Source: Paenisporosarcina indica (GTDB lineage: Bacteria > Bacillota > Bacilli > Bacillales_A > Planococcaceae). Taken from it: DNA of 64,000 nt. Positions within the stretch are counted from its first letter, which is position 1, and every line of letters begins with the position of its first letter. The stretch is taken from the NCBI RefSeq assembly GCF_001939075.1, contig NZ_MPTA01000003.1, positions 186,001 through 250,000 of the forward strand, in the 5' to 3' direction. The notes below the pieces were generated by a model that saw only the letters and a list, made by a program, of their open reading frames with translations, made no database searches and was not told where the DNA came from. Below are positions 18,601-28,200 of the stretch, in pieces. A program made the translations under genes and the position numbers.

Positions 18601-19172
18601 TTCTTACTTTTTCTAACCATAGAAAATAAAGTGATTACTACAATGGCAGCCAACACGACAATCCCGATGGTCATAAAATTATTCGATGAACCTGCATCAT
18701 TATCTGAATCTGCCGAAGCTTTGTTTTCGATTGCTTCACTCTCTTCATCATTTGCGGGGACCTTATTTTCAATTATTGCACTCTCTTCATCAGGTTTTGA
18801 TGTCTCAGGAGTGGATATTTGTGATTCTGGAAGTGCTACCGAGAAGGAATATGAACCCGTGATTGGATGACCATCATCCCCTATAATATTCCAGTCTACG
18901 GTATACTCTCCATTTTGAAGAGGAGATTCAACTGTCCCGCTAAGTCGGTCACCATTCACCGAAGTATTTACTGGGATTTCTCCCCCACTTACATCCTTCA
19001 ATGTAAATGTACTCATATTTTCAATACTGGTATTAAATTGCATATCTATCACTGATAATTGTTCCTTAACCGTCTCTCCATCAGACGGAGTGGAATTTAT
19101 TATGGTTGAGTGGGCCGAAACTGAATTTGAAAATAGTACAAAGAATAAAATCGTTAAGAAAATCTTCTTCAT
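18597..19172 (-). CDS. CopC-domain copper-binding surface protein
   Basis: A 191-residue exported protein. The signal peptide ends at VSA, leaving His as the first mature residue (HSTIINSTPSDGETV), which is the N-terminal Cu(II) ligand in CopC proteins; the second part of the site is in DDGHPITGSYSF. A Glu/Ser/Ala-rich linker (about 120-165) leads to a C-terminal membrane helix and basic tail, anchoring it outside the cell. GGAGG precedes the ATG. It is the first gene of a copC-copD operon. The region 19173-19473 upstream holds no gene. Confidence 0.85.
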   Translation of the reverse strand: MKKIFLTILFFVLFSNSVSAHSTIINSTPSDGETVKEQLSVIDMQFNTSIENMSTFTLKDVSGGEIPVNTSVNGDRLSGTVESPLQNGEYTVDWNIIGDDGHPITGSYSFSVALPESQISTPETSKPDEESAIIENKVPANDEESEAIENKASADSDNDAGSSNNFMTIGIVVLAAIVVITLFSMVRKSKK

Positions 19173-19473
19173 TATGTTACCTCCATTTACTAGCTATTCA
19201 TTTATTCTACCAAGATTTCAACAGATTAAACCATTAGCCTATGACATTTTGGTGGAGATGGCTACCAACTCATGCATAAAAAATACTTTACTTAAGCATA
19301 TGATAAATAAAACCAGTAAATGTAGCGGCTTATTAAACTTCCTTGGCTAGCCTTAGTAGTTCTTCCCGCTCCCGCTTTGACCATTGAATGCATCATAGTT
19401 TACTTGTACAGAATAGTTTCTGTAACAGGTAATAGGTATACAAATAGTGTTCGTTGAGCTGCTATCATACAAA

Positions 19474-19505
19474 ACAAGCGACCGAAATACGATTCGGTCG
19501 CTTGT
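19474..19505 (-). terminator. Terminator of the acetamidase gene
   Basis: ACAAGCGACCGAA and TTCGGTCGCTTGT form a perfect 13-bp stem with a 6-base loop, followed by TTTG on the minus strand, 34 bases after the stop. Confidence 0.75.
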
Positions 19506-19539
19506 GGTTTCCTATATTGTTTTAGGTCTGGCTTGTCAA

Positions 19540-20445
19540 TTAAATTAACTTTACGTTCAACTGCTTCAGTAACCACTTCGGGACGACAAATCTTGCCGTC
19601 ATCAAAGGATCGACAATTTGACAGATCTCGGTATGCCCTGCAGCACTCATTAACATCGTTATCTCATCTACTGTTAATTCGGATTTATGAACGATTCGTT
19701 GAATCATCTCTTCCGTTGCTACCTTTGCCGCCTCGTCCAGTGTTGAAGCGGAAACAATTTGTGTAAATACCTCTTCATTTTCAAGCATTGGATGTTGGAG
19801 TGACTCTCCTTTTATAACTTCTAGCGAAACCGTAACTACCCCAGGTACTTCTACTCCAGAAACACTGACTTCTCCATCACCCATAGCGGCATGCAAATCT
19901 CCCAAGCCAAAAAGTGCACCCTCGGTGAATACAGGGAAGTACAATGTTGCTCCTTCTGTAATCATTTTGTTATCCATATTTCCACCGTGTGGCCCTGGTG
20001 TCCCACAATTTATGCCTTCGTTTGCGGGAGCAACACCAATGACACCAATCATTTTGTTTACTGGAATTTCAATATGATTGAATCGGACTTTTCCACCTTC
20101 TATGGGTAGAATCTTTGCTGTCATCTTTTCAATTCGATGGCCCATGACCCCCAAATTTGGACCTACTACCATGACACCTTGATTACCAATTTCAATTTCG
20201 TCAATTTTCACTTTCAATACGTCTCCTGGCATTGCGCCTTCAACATAAATGGGACCAGTCGCTGGGTTAATGTTATTCCAATTTATTTCATCTACAACTG
20301 TTTCTTCTGATTGAATTTGATTTTGAAAACAATCATATGTTTCAATTTTGATCGTTGTACCAGATGCAACTTTCTTGTTATATGTATTTTCTTTATTGAA
20401 TTCATATATAATTCCCGACTCACGTGTCAATGTCTCCATGTTCAT
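19540..20445 (-). CDS. Acetamidase/formamidase family protein
   Basis: A 301-residue enzyme of the acetamidase/formamidase family, which hydrolyses short amides to ammonia and carboxylate. Characteristic stretches are NPATGPIYVEGAMPGDVLKV, GTPGPHGGNMDNK, LYFPVFTEGALFGLGDLHAA and MGDGEVSVSGVEV; the histidine and glutamate residues there are the metal-site candidates. The first ATG directly follows GAGGA; an ATG six bases later (20439) has better spacing, so the start may be two codons shorter. Monocistronic; it could serve nitrogen supply, but no regulatory site was identified. Confidence 0.87.
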   Translation of the reverse strand: MNMETLTRESGIIYEFNKENTYNKKVASGTTIKIETYDCFQNQIQSEETVVDEINWNNINPATGPIYVEGAMPGDVLKVKIDEIEIGNQGVMVVGPNLGVMGHRIEKMTAKILPIEGGKVRFNHIEIPVNKMIGVIGVAPANEGINCGTPGPHGGNMDNKMITEGATLYFPVFTEGALFGLGDLHAAMGDGEVSVSGVEVPGVVTVSLEVIKGESLQHPMLENEEVFTQIVSASTLDEAAKVATEEMIQRIVHKSELTVDEITMLMSAAGHTEICQIVDPLMTARFVVPKWLLKQLNVKLI

Positions 20446-20585
20446 TCCTCATTTCCTGAATGATAATCTCGCTAATTATCATAATACTCTATTAATTCTA
20501 TTATAGCTTATACTAATAATTATTAATATCTAGAGTTATAAACCATTCCTCTAATTGCACTAATTTCTTCTTTAATGTCTGCTGT

Positions 20586-20657
20586 GTCAAATACAATCAC
20601 GTTAGTTTGAATTATTGTGATTGTTTAAAAGTTCATGATTGTTTTGGACAGGGGCTC
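20586..20657 (+). repeat. 72-bp repeat, copy B
   Basis: It begins GTCAAATACAATCACGTTAG and ends GGACAGGGGCTC. Its central palindrome has decayed compared with copy A at 11748-11819. The distal tail (TTCATGATTGTTT, GGACA, GGGGCTC) is conserved. The rest of 20446-20878 holds no gene apart from the tgl leader. Confidence 0.7.
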
Positions 20658-20878
20658 GTAACTATTAATCTGATATAAAGAAGCACGGATATTTCAAAAG
20701 GTCTTAATAAAAACAAAACTATGGCAGCACATAAATTACTATGAAAATCATTTAATTCAAGTCACAAATCTTCCACCATATTTCAGCGGGTAATTTTTGA
20801 AAGCTACACAATAAAACGATTCTTGAATATGCTAGGTAATAATATGAATTTATTCTCGATCTTGAAAAGAGGTTTATT

Positions 20879-21697
20879 ATGATTCAACTATCGGGGTTGC
20901 CCTTTCAACAAAGTGACTTGTGGTCGTCAGGGAGCTTAGAAAGAATGATTATTCAACGGATGAATGAAGATACAGCCGTTTACTCGTATCAGTCCATAGG
21001 TGAATTATCGTTTGAAGTTAATTTGCGAAAAAATATTATTCTAAGTGCAAGAGCCATGAATCAAAGCAATGTAAGGTTTGAAAGTTTTGCAAATTCCCGT
21101 TGTAATCCTCAATACTGGGATTTGACTAGAACCGGCGGATTCCTGCTGCGGCATGGAGTAAAACCATCTGATGCGATTCAGGATATCTACTTGAACAGTT
21201 CACAATATGCTTTTGAATGTGCTACAGCAAAGGTAATTATCATTTACCATGCGGTCCTAAACTCTATGGGAGAAGCCTTATTTAATCAATTTTTTCCAAA
21301 CATCTACTTATACAGTTGGCATGCTGATTCTGACCTCGGAATAAAACCAATTTATACAACCCATTTTCTGCCTGGAGATGTCATCTATTTTGAAAACCCG
21401 GACTTCAACCCACAAACCCCATATTGGAGAGGAGAAAATGCTGTTGTTTTAGGAGACGGTACTTATTTTGGTCATGGGTTGGGAATAATGACAGCTGAAC
21501 AAATTATTCATGCTCTGAATCAAGCGAGAAGTCCAGGGACAAATCGATCAGCCTATCTGACAAATATAGTTGGAAGACCATCTTTTAAACATTTGGCGAC
21601 ACTTTTGATGTCGAATCCAGGTTATTCGTTTAATAAATATCCATATATCGTCCATCATAACGAAAGTTCGGTTCCAATTGATCGTTATGTTCTCTAA
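20879..21697 (+). CDS. tgl: Protein-glutamine gamma-glutamyltransferase (spore coat transglutaminase)
   Basis: A 272-residue Tgl that forms epsilon-(gamma-glutamyl)lysine cross-links in spore coat proteins. The catalytic cysteine is C114 in FECATAKVII, with the neighbouring glutamate E113 as in Bacillus subtilis Tgl (E115-C116). Other matching parts are WDLTRTGGFLLRHGVKPSDA near residue 80-100 and LPGDVIYFENPDF. The length equals the family norm. AAAGAGG precedes the ATG. Presence of tgl is good evidence for an endospore former. Expected to be made in the mother cell late in sporulation; no sigma-K promoter could be pinned down with confidence. Confidence 0.95.
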   Translation: MIQLSGLPFQQSDLWSSGSLERMIIQRMNEDTAVYSYQSIGELSFEVNLRKNIILSARAMNQSNVRFESFANSRCNPQYWDLTRTGGFLLRHGVKPSDAIQDIYLNSSQYAFECATAKVIIIYHAVLNSMGEALFNQFFPNIYLYSWHADSDLGIKPIYTTHFLPGDVIYFENPDFNPQTPYWRGENAVVLGDGTYFGHGLGIMTAEQIIHALNQARSPGTNRSAYLTNIVGRPSFKHLATLLMSNPGYSFNKYPYIVHHNESSVPIDRYVL

Positions 21698-21969
21698 TTT
21701 AATCGCATCGTCCGCTAAGACATACCGTGAAACACAGTATCAATTACCACATTTCCCAGTGCACTTCGAGAATTCCTTTCCTATCTAGGGACAAGAATAA
21801 ATTCTGCAATAATAATCCCTATTTTTCTAAATCTAGACTCATTTTATTTTTCGTGAATCTTCCATTTTTGACGCGAAGAACACAAACTAAAAACGATTGC
21901 CGGGAAAATTTTAGCCATTCCAGATACACCCAGAAGTTGAAGGTCTACTACAACTAGTACAGCCGAAAA

Positions 21970-22025
21970 AAAGTGCCTGTCCCCTTATTCACTACCGCAA
22001 TAATGCGGCCGGGGACAGACACTTT
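21970..22025 (-). terminator. Large nested hairpin, terminator of the M4 protease gene
   Basis: AAAGTGCCTGTCCCC and GGGGACAGACACTTT pair at 14 of 15 positions and enclose a smaller hairpin CCGCA/TGCGG. On the minus strand a T-tract follows, 32 bases after the protease stop. On the plus strand it would also end tgl transcripts. A related GTACCTGTCA/TGACAGGCAC hairpin lies after selO. Confidence 0.75.
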
Positions 22026-22056
22026 TATTTTTTCTGCATACGTTCCAATTATCTAC

Positions 22057-23727
22057 TTAGTAAATTCCTACCGCATCAAATCCAGATTGAACTGCTACTT
22101 CTTCTGCGCTGCCTTCACCATAAATATCGATTGCAGACTGAACGATAGCTTGACGTGCGTCGCTAAAGTTTGAATTAGGGGATAAATAAACAGTTAAAGC
22201 ACGATAGTAAATTTGTCCTAATTTTTCCCTTCCAATTTCTAGACCTATCAAGTATGCAGCATGATTGGTAATGGAGGAGTTAACATGGACACCGCCATTA
22301 TCTACATTAGTTGGCATATTATAATATTCATCCATATGAGCCGGATAGACCCCACTGCCATATGCTGCTCTTTGCGCATTACTAACGACAACACTGTTTG
22401 GATCACTTAAGCTCCGCAATCTTGTTACACCTCCAGCTTTTGCAGCCGGTGCCATAATATTCTCGCCCACTTCCCAATCTTCATCGTCAACCAGTACACC
22501 AAAAACATCAGCAAATGATTCGTTTAGGGCTCCAGATTGATGGCGGTATACTAAATTTGCAGTCTTAGAGATGACACCGTGAGTCATTTCGTGAGCAGCA
22601 ACATCAAGGCCTGCTGATAGTGAAATAAAGAACTCACCGTCACCATCTCCATATGTCATATAACTGCCGTTCCAAAATGCGTTGTTATAATTTTCGCCAT
22701 AGTGAACTTTAGAAACGATTGCCATTCCATCCCCATCCAGGGAATTACGGCCATGTTCATTAAGAAAATACTCATATACCTTCTCGGAATTATAGTGTGC
22801 ATCGACAGCAGCTCGATCATAGTCGCCTTTAAATGAAGCTGAATTCCCAACATATAGAGTATCATTCCCTGAACTTCCATCATTTTTAGCATCATAGGTA
22901 AAAATACCTTCAAGATTTTCATGAGAATAATCTGCTAACGCAAACTTAGTTCCAGATTTCGGTTCCTTCACTTTGGTAATATGCAATTCCCTGTGTTCGC
23001 CATGAACGCCTTTTCCAACGCCTTTTTGTGTTTTATTTTCTTGTGCATGCATTAAGCCATTATACTTATCGATTACTTCACCCGTATTTGCATCCACAAA
23101 CACAAACCAGTTTCCAGGTTCATCACCCATGAAGTTAACATTCACTTTAAAAGCTGTATGATTTTCCTTGTCAAAAGGATAGACAACAAGCTCAGTAGTT
23201 GGTTCATATGTCAGCTCTTCAGTGGCATTGACAGAGGTTAACGCCACCTTTAGAGCAGCATCACTACTTAAAGTGGCAGTCGTGTCCACCCCATGCTCGA
23301 CAATCGTCTGATTTATTCTTCCGTTCACTGATACTAATTCATTATTCTCATTAAAATGAACAATAACTTCGGATCCTTCTACGTTAACTCCATTTATTGC
23401 TTGATTAAAACGGACGTGAGTCATACCCAGTTCATCTTTTTGTACACTTTTCACTTTTAGGTTTTTATCCGGATTTGTAATTCCAGTTTTACTTTGGTTT
23501 TTCTTCAAATAATTTAATGCATTGGTAGGGGTGCTAGTAGAGAATTTCTGTTCAAATCGCTCCTTCACAAATAATGGAACGCTTGCTTTCTCATTCCACT
23601 CCTTAGATGCTTGTACCCTACTAACCTCACTAGAATCAACCGAGTGGGCAAATACACTACTTACTGGGATAGATCCAATCAACAATGCAGACGACAGAAA
23701 TACAGGTGCAATAAGCTTTTTCTTCAA
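22057..23727 (-). CDS. Secreted neutral metalloprotease, M4 (thermolysin/bacillolysin) family
   Basis: A 556-residue preproenzyme: signal peptide (about 1-27), FTP and PepSY-type propeptide (about 60-220), then the M4 catalytic domain. The zinc site is HEMTH at residues 379-383 with the third ligand E403 in GALNESFADVFG, 20 residues after the second histidine exactly as in thermolysin. The catalytic histidine lies in DNGGVHVNSSITNHAAYL. The protein ends in the usual SGFDAVGI-type terminus. The start is TTG with AAGGAGG ahead. Extracellular protein digestion is its expected role. It converges with tgl. Confidence 0.95.
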   Translation of the reverse strand: MKKKLIAPVFLSSALLIGSIPVSSVFAHSVDSSEVSRVQASKEWNEKASVPLFVKERFEQKFSTSTPTNALNYLKKNQSKTGITNPDKNLKVKSVQKDELGMTHVRFNQAINGVNVEGSEVIVHFNENNELVSVNGRINQTIVEHGVDTTATLSSDAALKVALTSVNATEELTYEPTTELVVYPFDKENHTAFKVNVNFMGDEPGNWFVFVDANTGEVIDKYNGLMHAQENKTQKGVGKGVHGEHRELHITKVKEPKSGTKFALADYSHENLEGIFTYDAKNDGSSGNDTLYVGNSASFKGDYDRAAVDAHYNSEKVYEYFLNEHGRNSLDGDGMAIVSKVHYGENYNNAFWNGSYMTYGDGDGEFFISLSAGLDVAAHEMTHGVISKTANLVYRHQSGALNESFADVFGVLVDDEDWEVGENIMAPAAKAGGVTRLRSLSDPNSVVVSNAQRAAYGSGVYPAHMDEYYNMPTNVDNGGVHVNSSITNHAAYLIGLEIGREKLGQIYYRALTVYLSPNSNFSDARQAIVQSAIDIYGEGSAEEVAVQSGFDAVGIY

Positions 23728-23937
23728 TACTTTATACCTCCTTCATTAGATAATTTTAATTATAGATTAGTATAAAATGATTTGAATGAATACTTAGAAT
23801 TATTTAAATTTTATAATTTTTATAAATAATGTAAAATATACCTAAATGGTTTGTTTGTGTAGGTATATTATCCTAATATGTAGTATATAGATTCGCACCT
23901 ACTCACAACTTTACTTAGCACCTTACAACTAATTGAC

Positions 23938-23963
23938 AAAAAAAAACCGACCTGGAAGCCGGC
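23938..23963 (-). terminator. Terminator of the ferritin-like gene
   Basis: On the minus strand a short GC stem (CCGGC/GTCGG around TTCCAG) is followed by nine T, directly after the stop at 23974. Confidence 0.7.
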
Positions 23964-23973
23964 GGATACAAAT

Positions 23974-24399
23974 TTAATGATGATTCATAAAATACAAAAA
24001 CCAAACTGCGTGGTTTTGCTCATCGGCAGACGCTTGCGTGAATGCATTTCTAATAACAGCATTACTGTATTTTCTAGCGATTTCATGATAAAAATCTACG
24101 GTTTCCTGTTCATCTGTAAATGCAGCTAGTATTCCACTTTTATAATCATTCGGGCACTGTTTAGTTAATTTTGGAGTTGGTTGACTTCCTGTTAATGAAA
24201 AATAAATGTGAGAAAAAGTTTGAAAGTGCCTAATTTCATCATTTCTTATTTCGAGAATTCTGCTTTTTATCTCAGCATTCGTAGCTTGATTGGCTAATAT
24301 TTCATAACAATAAATTGCTTGATATTCCCCATTAAGGGTTTTAGAAATATCATTGATGAATTCCGTATTAGTAGAAGGCTGCATAGAGTTTTGATTCAT
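23974..24399 (-). CDS. Ferritin-like (rubrerythrin-related) diiron domain protein
   Basis: A 141-residue four-helix protein. The four helices carry ferritin-type carboxylate/histidine pairs: LNGEYQAIYCYEIL, RNDEIRHFQTF, DEQETVDFYHEIA and SADEQNHAVWF. These fit a diiron or dimanganese centre, although the metal and reaction are unknown. No rubredoxin or other extra domain is attached. ATGGAGGTG lies ahead of the ATG. It probably shares a transcript with the small coiled-coil protein upstream (24604-24873). Confidence 0.8.
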   Translation of the reverse strand: MNQNSMQPSTNTEFINDISKTLNGEYQAIYCYEILANQATNAEIKSRILEIRNDEIRHFQTFSHIYFSLTGSQPTPKLTKQCPNDYKSGILAAFTDEQETVDFYHEIARKYSNAVIRNAFTQASADEQNHAVWFLYFMNHH

Positions 24400-24593
24400 T
24401 TCGTTTTCACCTCCATTATCAGTTTATGAAGGGATGTACTTAGAATAATCTTGTCCGATGCTTTATTGAAAAAATTAGTCATAGTTTGGCTGAGATTTGT
24501 TGTTAGGAATTGACCAGTTGAATAACCCTTTACATTGCCCAAATTAATAATAGAGATGCTGAGTATCAAAAAATGAGGAAAGACTTTAAGCAA
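24396..24593 (-). CDS. Possible small protein, doubtful
   Basis: A 65-codon frame with TTG start overlaps the ferritin-like gene by four bases. Its N-terminus is hydrophobic (FPHFLILSISIIN). No ribosome binding site of quality is seen and no family is recognised. It may be noncoding leader of the ferritin-like gene. Confidence 0.2.
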   Translation of the reverse strand: MLKVFPHFLILSISIINLGNVKGYSTGQFLTTNLSQTMTNFFNKASDKIILSTSLHKLIMEVKTK

Positions 24594-24603
24594 AATAATT
24601 TCT

Positions 24604-24873
24604 TCACCTATTTTTTCGTTCCATTTTATCTATTTTTCTAGATAATTGATCAATTTGCTTTTGCATTAATTCTAATTGACTTGATAGATCTAATTGTTTT
24701 TGTGAATCTTGAGTATTTGGGTTTTCTAATTCTTGTAGCGTAATTCCTGCTGCGACTGTCTGGAGACCATCACCTAATGTGGAAAGTGCAGTTCCGATTA
24801 ATGAGAGCCTAGCAGCATAAATTTCTGGTGATTCAGTATTTTGACCATTTTGATTATTATTTCCGTAATTCAT
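24604..24873 (-). CDS. Small acidic coiled-coil protein, function unknown
   Basis: An 89-residue protein with AAAGGATG ahead of its ATG. The N-terminus is Asn/Gln-rich, followed by an amphipathic Ala/Leu/Gly-rich segment (YAARLSLIGTALSTLGDGLQ) and a C-terminal coiled coil (about 55-89, LELMQKQIDQLSRKIDKMER). No domain name can be given. It lies about 200 bases upstream of the ferritin-like gene on the same strand and probably shares its transcript; an unconfirmed role in sporulation or surface structures is possible from the general protein style only. Confidence 0.6.
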   Translation of the reverse strand: MNYGNNNQNGQNTESPEIYAARLSLIGTALSTLGDGLQTVAAGITLQELENPNTQDSQKQLDLSSQLELMQKQIDQLSRKIDKMERKNR

Positions 24874-24995
24874 TAGTTACACATCCTTTATATTAAAATG
24901 GTTAATCTCAACTTTCGCACAGTGAAATTAAATAAACCTTGATATAACTAGGTAAACCTTCAATCCACTGTTGTCATGCCAAATGCATATAATCC

Positions 24996-25052
24996 CTATT
25001 CAACAATGGCATTGACGAGTGGTGGCATTGGTTTGTAAGTTTTGTGAATCAT
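24996..25052 (-). CDS. Very short frame with strong ribosome binding site, uncertain
   Basis: ATG at 25052 is preceded by AATGGAGGAAACTGA, an excellent ribosome binding site, and opens MIHKTYKPMPPLVNAIVE before TAG. Beyond the TAG the same frame continues GLYAFGMTTVD to a TGA. It may be a tiny peptide gene or the truncated start of a decayed gene. The rest of 24874-25191 shows no gene. Confidence 0.3.
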   Translation of the reverse strand: MIHKTYKPMPPLVNAIVE

Positions 25053-25191
25053 TCAGTTTCCTCCATTTTTTATAAAAGCATACATGAGTTACTTTATGCA
25101 GAGGTCCCACGTAATAAGCGTATAGCAATTCAGCTTGGCATATGCATCCATCTTTCATAAAACTTAAGAAACGAATCCATATATATCACGA

Positions 25192-25217
25192 AGAGGCTTC
25201 CACTATGGGAAGCCTCT
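25192..25217 (-). terminator. Hairpin after the giant protease gene
   Basis: AGAGGCTTCC and GGAAGCCTCT form a perfect 10-bp stem with a 6-base loop, 23 bases beyond the stop. The T-tract is poor, so strength is uncertain. Confidence 0.5.
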
Positions 25218-25239
25218 ATCATGAACCTATTCACTATTT

Positions 25240-28200
25240 TTAACTTGCTTTGTCTTTCCGCTTAGGTTTGCCAGTCACGATGAGTTTCATTTCCGCTAGC
25301 GTTTTGGATTTACCTGCAAAGTTTTGAGCTTCTGCCTTCAAAAAATGTGCACCATTATCGACGTCAAGCTCAATGGAGAATATTCCATCTTGTCCGGTTT
25401 TAACTGATCCCAGCAGTGTATGTTTATTGCCATGTTTTTCATAAATATTTATTGTCGTACCTAACTCTGCTGTACCCGTGACTGTTAATTGATTTTCTTT
25501 TACCTTTTGATCCTCATTGTCCCAAACTGGCACTAGTGGCAGCTGTTGTTCTGTATCCATCGACCAGTGCATGGCATTTGTAAAGAGCTGCTTCCCTTCT
25601 TTCGTCCAGCCATGCTCAGGTCCAATGATGTTTGTTACCGCAAATGAGGAGAGAAGTAAATGGACGTGATTTTTGCTTCTATACTCGTATGCGATCGATT
25701 TTCCTTTGTCCATTCCGTCTACTATCAAATTAGCAAGTGGTATCCCCTTATAATTTTTAAAAGTTGCGTATGGACTCTTTTCTGTATGGATCTTAATTTG
25801 ATTGTTTTCATCTGCTTCAATTCCTGTAAACAATGGATGCTCATTTATTGCACTTACAAAAACAGCACCTTCATTATAACCGTGGTTATCTAATTCCGGA
25901 CTTCCCTCAGCTTCTTTAAGCAATTGAATCGAGCCTTCATTTAGACCCCAAGTACTAGTGAATACAAGGCTTACTTGATGTTCATCGCTCTCGTTAATCA
26001 ACTGTTGGACTTGCTCTTTTGTACCTTTGTTTGTATTCACGATAATTACTTCATATTTAGAGAGGTTTCCAAGTATGTTCCAGTCCTTTTCTTCTGCAAG
26101 GATATTCTGTTCGTTCAAAAACTTGGTCAACTCTTGATTCATGTCTCCGAGGACCGCTGCCTCATAGGCACTCAATTTAAGATTATATTCCGCGTTTTCT
26201 TTCCCAATGGATACTTCAACTGTTTTTGGAAGATACCCTGCGGCAACCACTTCAAGCATGTATTCACCGGGAAGAAGGTTTTCAAACGTATACAAACCAT
26301 CCTTACCACTTACTACTATATCTTTATAATCAGGGTCATCTTTTGGAATGAGCGTTAAGATCGCCCCTTCAACAGCATCACCACTCTTGTCAGCAATGAC
26401 GCCTTTAAGGTCGGATCCGTTGATTGCTTCCAGTGTAAAATGAAGGTCAACACTGTTGCCAACTTCTGCAACGTTGACTTGTTTAATTTGGTCTGTAAAC
26501 CCTTTTGCTTTCACTTTCACTTCATATTTTCCAACCCCGATGCTAAAGCGATAAAACCCTTCCGCATTTGTTGTGGTTTTCAAGTTTTTATCCGGAATTG
26601 TGACAAGTGCATCGGCTATTGGATTACCTTGTTCATCTTTTACTTCACCTTTGATTTCTCCTTGGCTTGCTGTTAAGGCAAAATCTACCGCATTCAAATA
26701 AATTTGTTTAGCATGATCAGTCCAGCGGTCGTTCGGGTTTCCATATATTCCAACATGCAGAGTAGAAAGAAGGATTTGGACACTGTTGGATGAAGTAAAT
26801 TTGTAACCAACCGAACTGCCAAGTTCCCCTTTAACCACATGCCCGAGTGATCCAACGGTCGTCCCACTATAATTAGCGTAAACTTGATATTGTGTAGCAC
26901 CTTTTGCATTCACAAGCAGTGACAATTCATCACCTTGTTGGAAACCGCGGAAAATTGGATGCTCTTCATCCACTCGCATTTTAATTTCTTTTTCTGCAAA
27001 GCTTGAGAGTACTTGTTTAGGATCCTCGTATGCAACTGACAGATTTCCAAGTGTGCCAAAATTACTTTGTCCAGCGAAAATCATGCTTACTTCATTTTCA
27101 TTGGCCGTATTGACCATAGCTTTAAAACGGTCTTCCTTCATCGAGTAGGAAATATCGTTTGCAATAATCAATTTAAAATTGGGTATATTTTCAATTAAAG
27201 ATTCGAATTCTCCATATGGATAGAAATCTACTTCATATCCATTTGCCTGAAGGAACGGTACTATACGAGCCTCATTTGTCGGGTTAGCAAGGACAGCAAC
27301 TTTATTCGAAACGACCATCGACAAGTTTAACGACGCAGCTTCTCCTTCAATAATCTCGACAGTCTTATAGATTGGAGAGTAGCCAGTTGCCATAATGCGT
27401 ACATCATATGTTCCAGCTGGCAAGGTAATCTGGTATTCCCCTTGTTCCGTTGTCTTCACTCCCGCTGGTGTACCAACAATGTCTATACTTGCTCCGGAGA
27501 TTGGCTGCTTAGTTTCCACATCGACAACTTTACCACCAAGTGTTCCAGAATTTTCAGATTGTATGATGAAGGATTTTTTCAAGGTTTGTCCGTTTTCAAT
27601 CGTGACAGTAAAATCTTTTGACTGATGTCCAAATGCCTCGACTGTAACGGTGTATGTCCCTGCTTCAAGCCCAGTATAGAATTGGCCGGCTTCATCAGCA
27701 TTATACTTCTTGCCTGTTTCTTTGATGGTTACTTCGCCTTTTACCGGACCATTTTCATTTTGGACGACTCCGTGTAATTCCCCAACTAGCGCAGGTTTTT
27801 CATCTAACGCCCAAGTTATCGCATTGTTTAGGAGCCTCTCCCTTACCGGATCAAATGAATCCGGCTTGAACTCTTGGCTTATGACCATATTTGCCATAAG
27901 GATTTCAAGCGAGTCAATTGTACGTCCTTTATAGGCGATCATGCTTCCACTTTCACCAGTAATTGTTTGGGAAAAATCAATGATCGTTTTTCCAGAATAT
28001 CCTTCAAATCCGTAATAGTAACGCGATTTTGAAGGAATTTCGAACACGTCACCAACTTCAAATCCAGCTGTAATCGGGTGTTCCTCCTTGATGATACCTT
28101 GTGTTCCTGACTTATTCGTTCCTTTGAAGATTGTTGTCGGGTCATCAAGATATTCATTCAAGAAATCGATTGAGCCTCTTCCACCTGCCTGACCTGTCCA

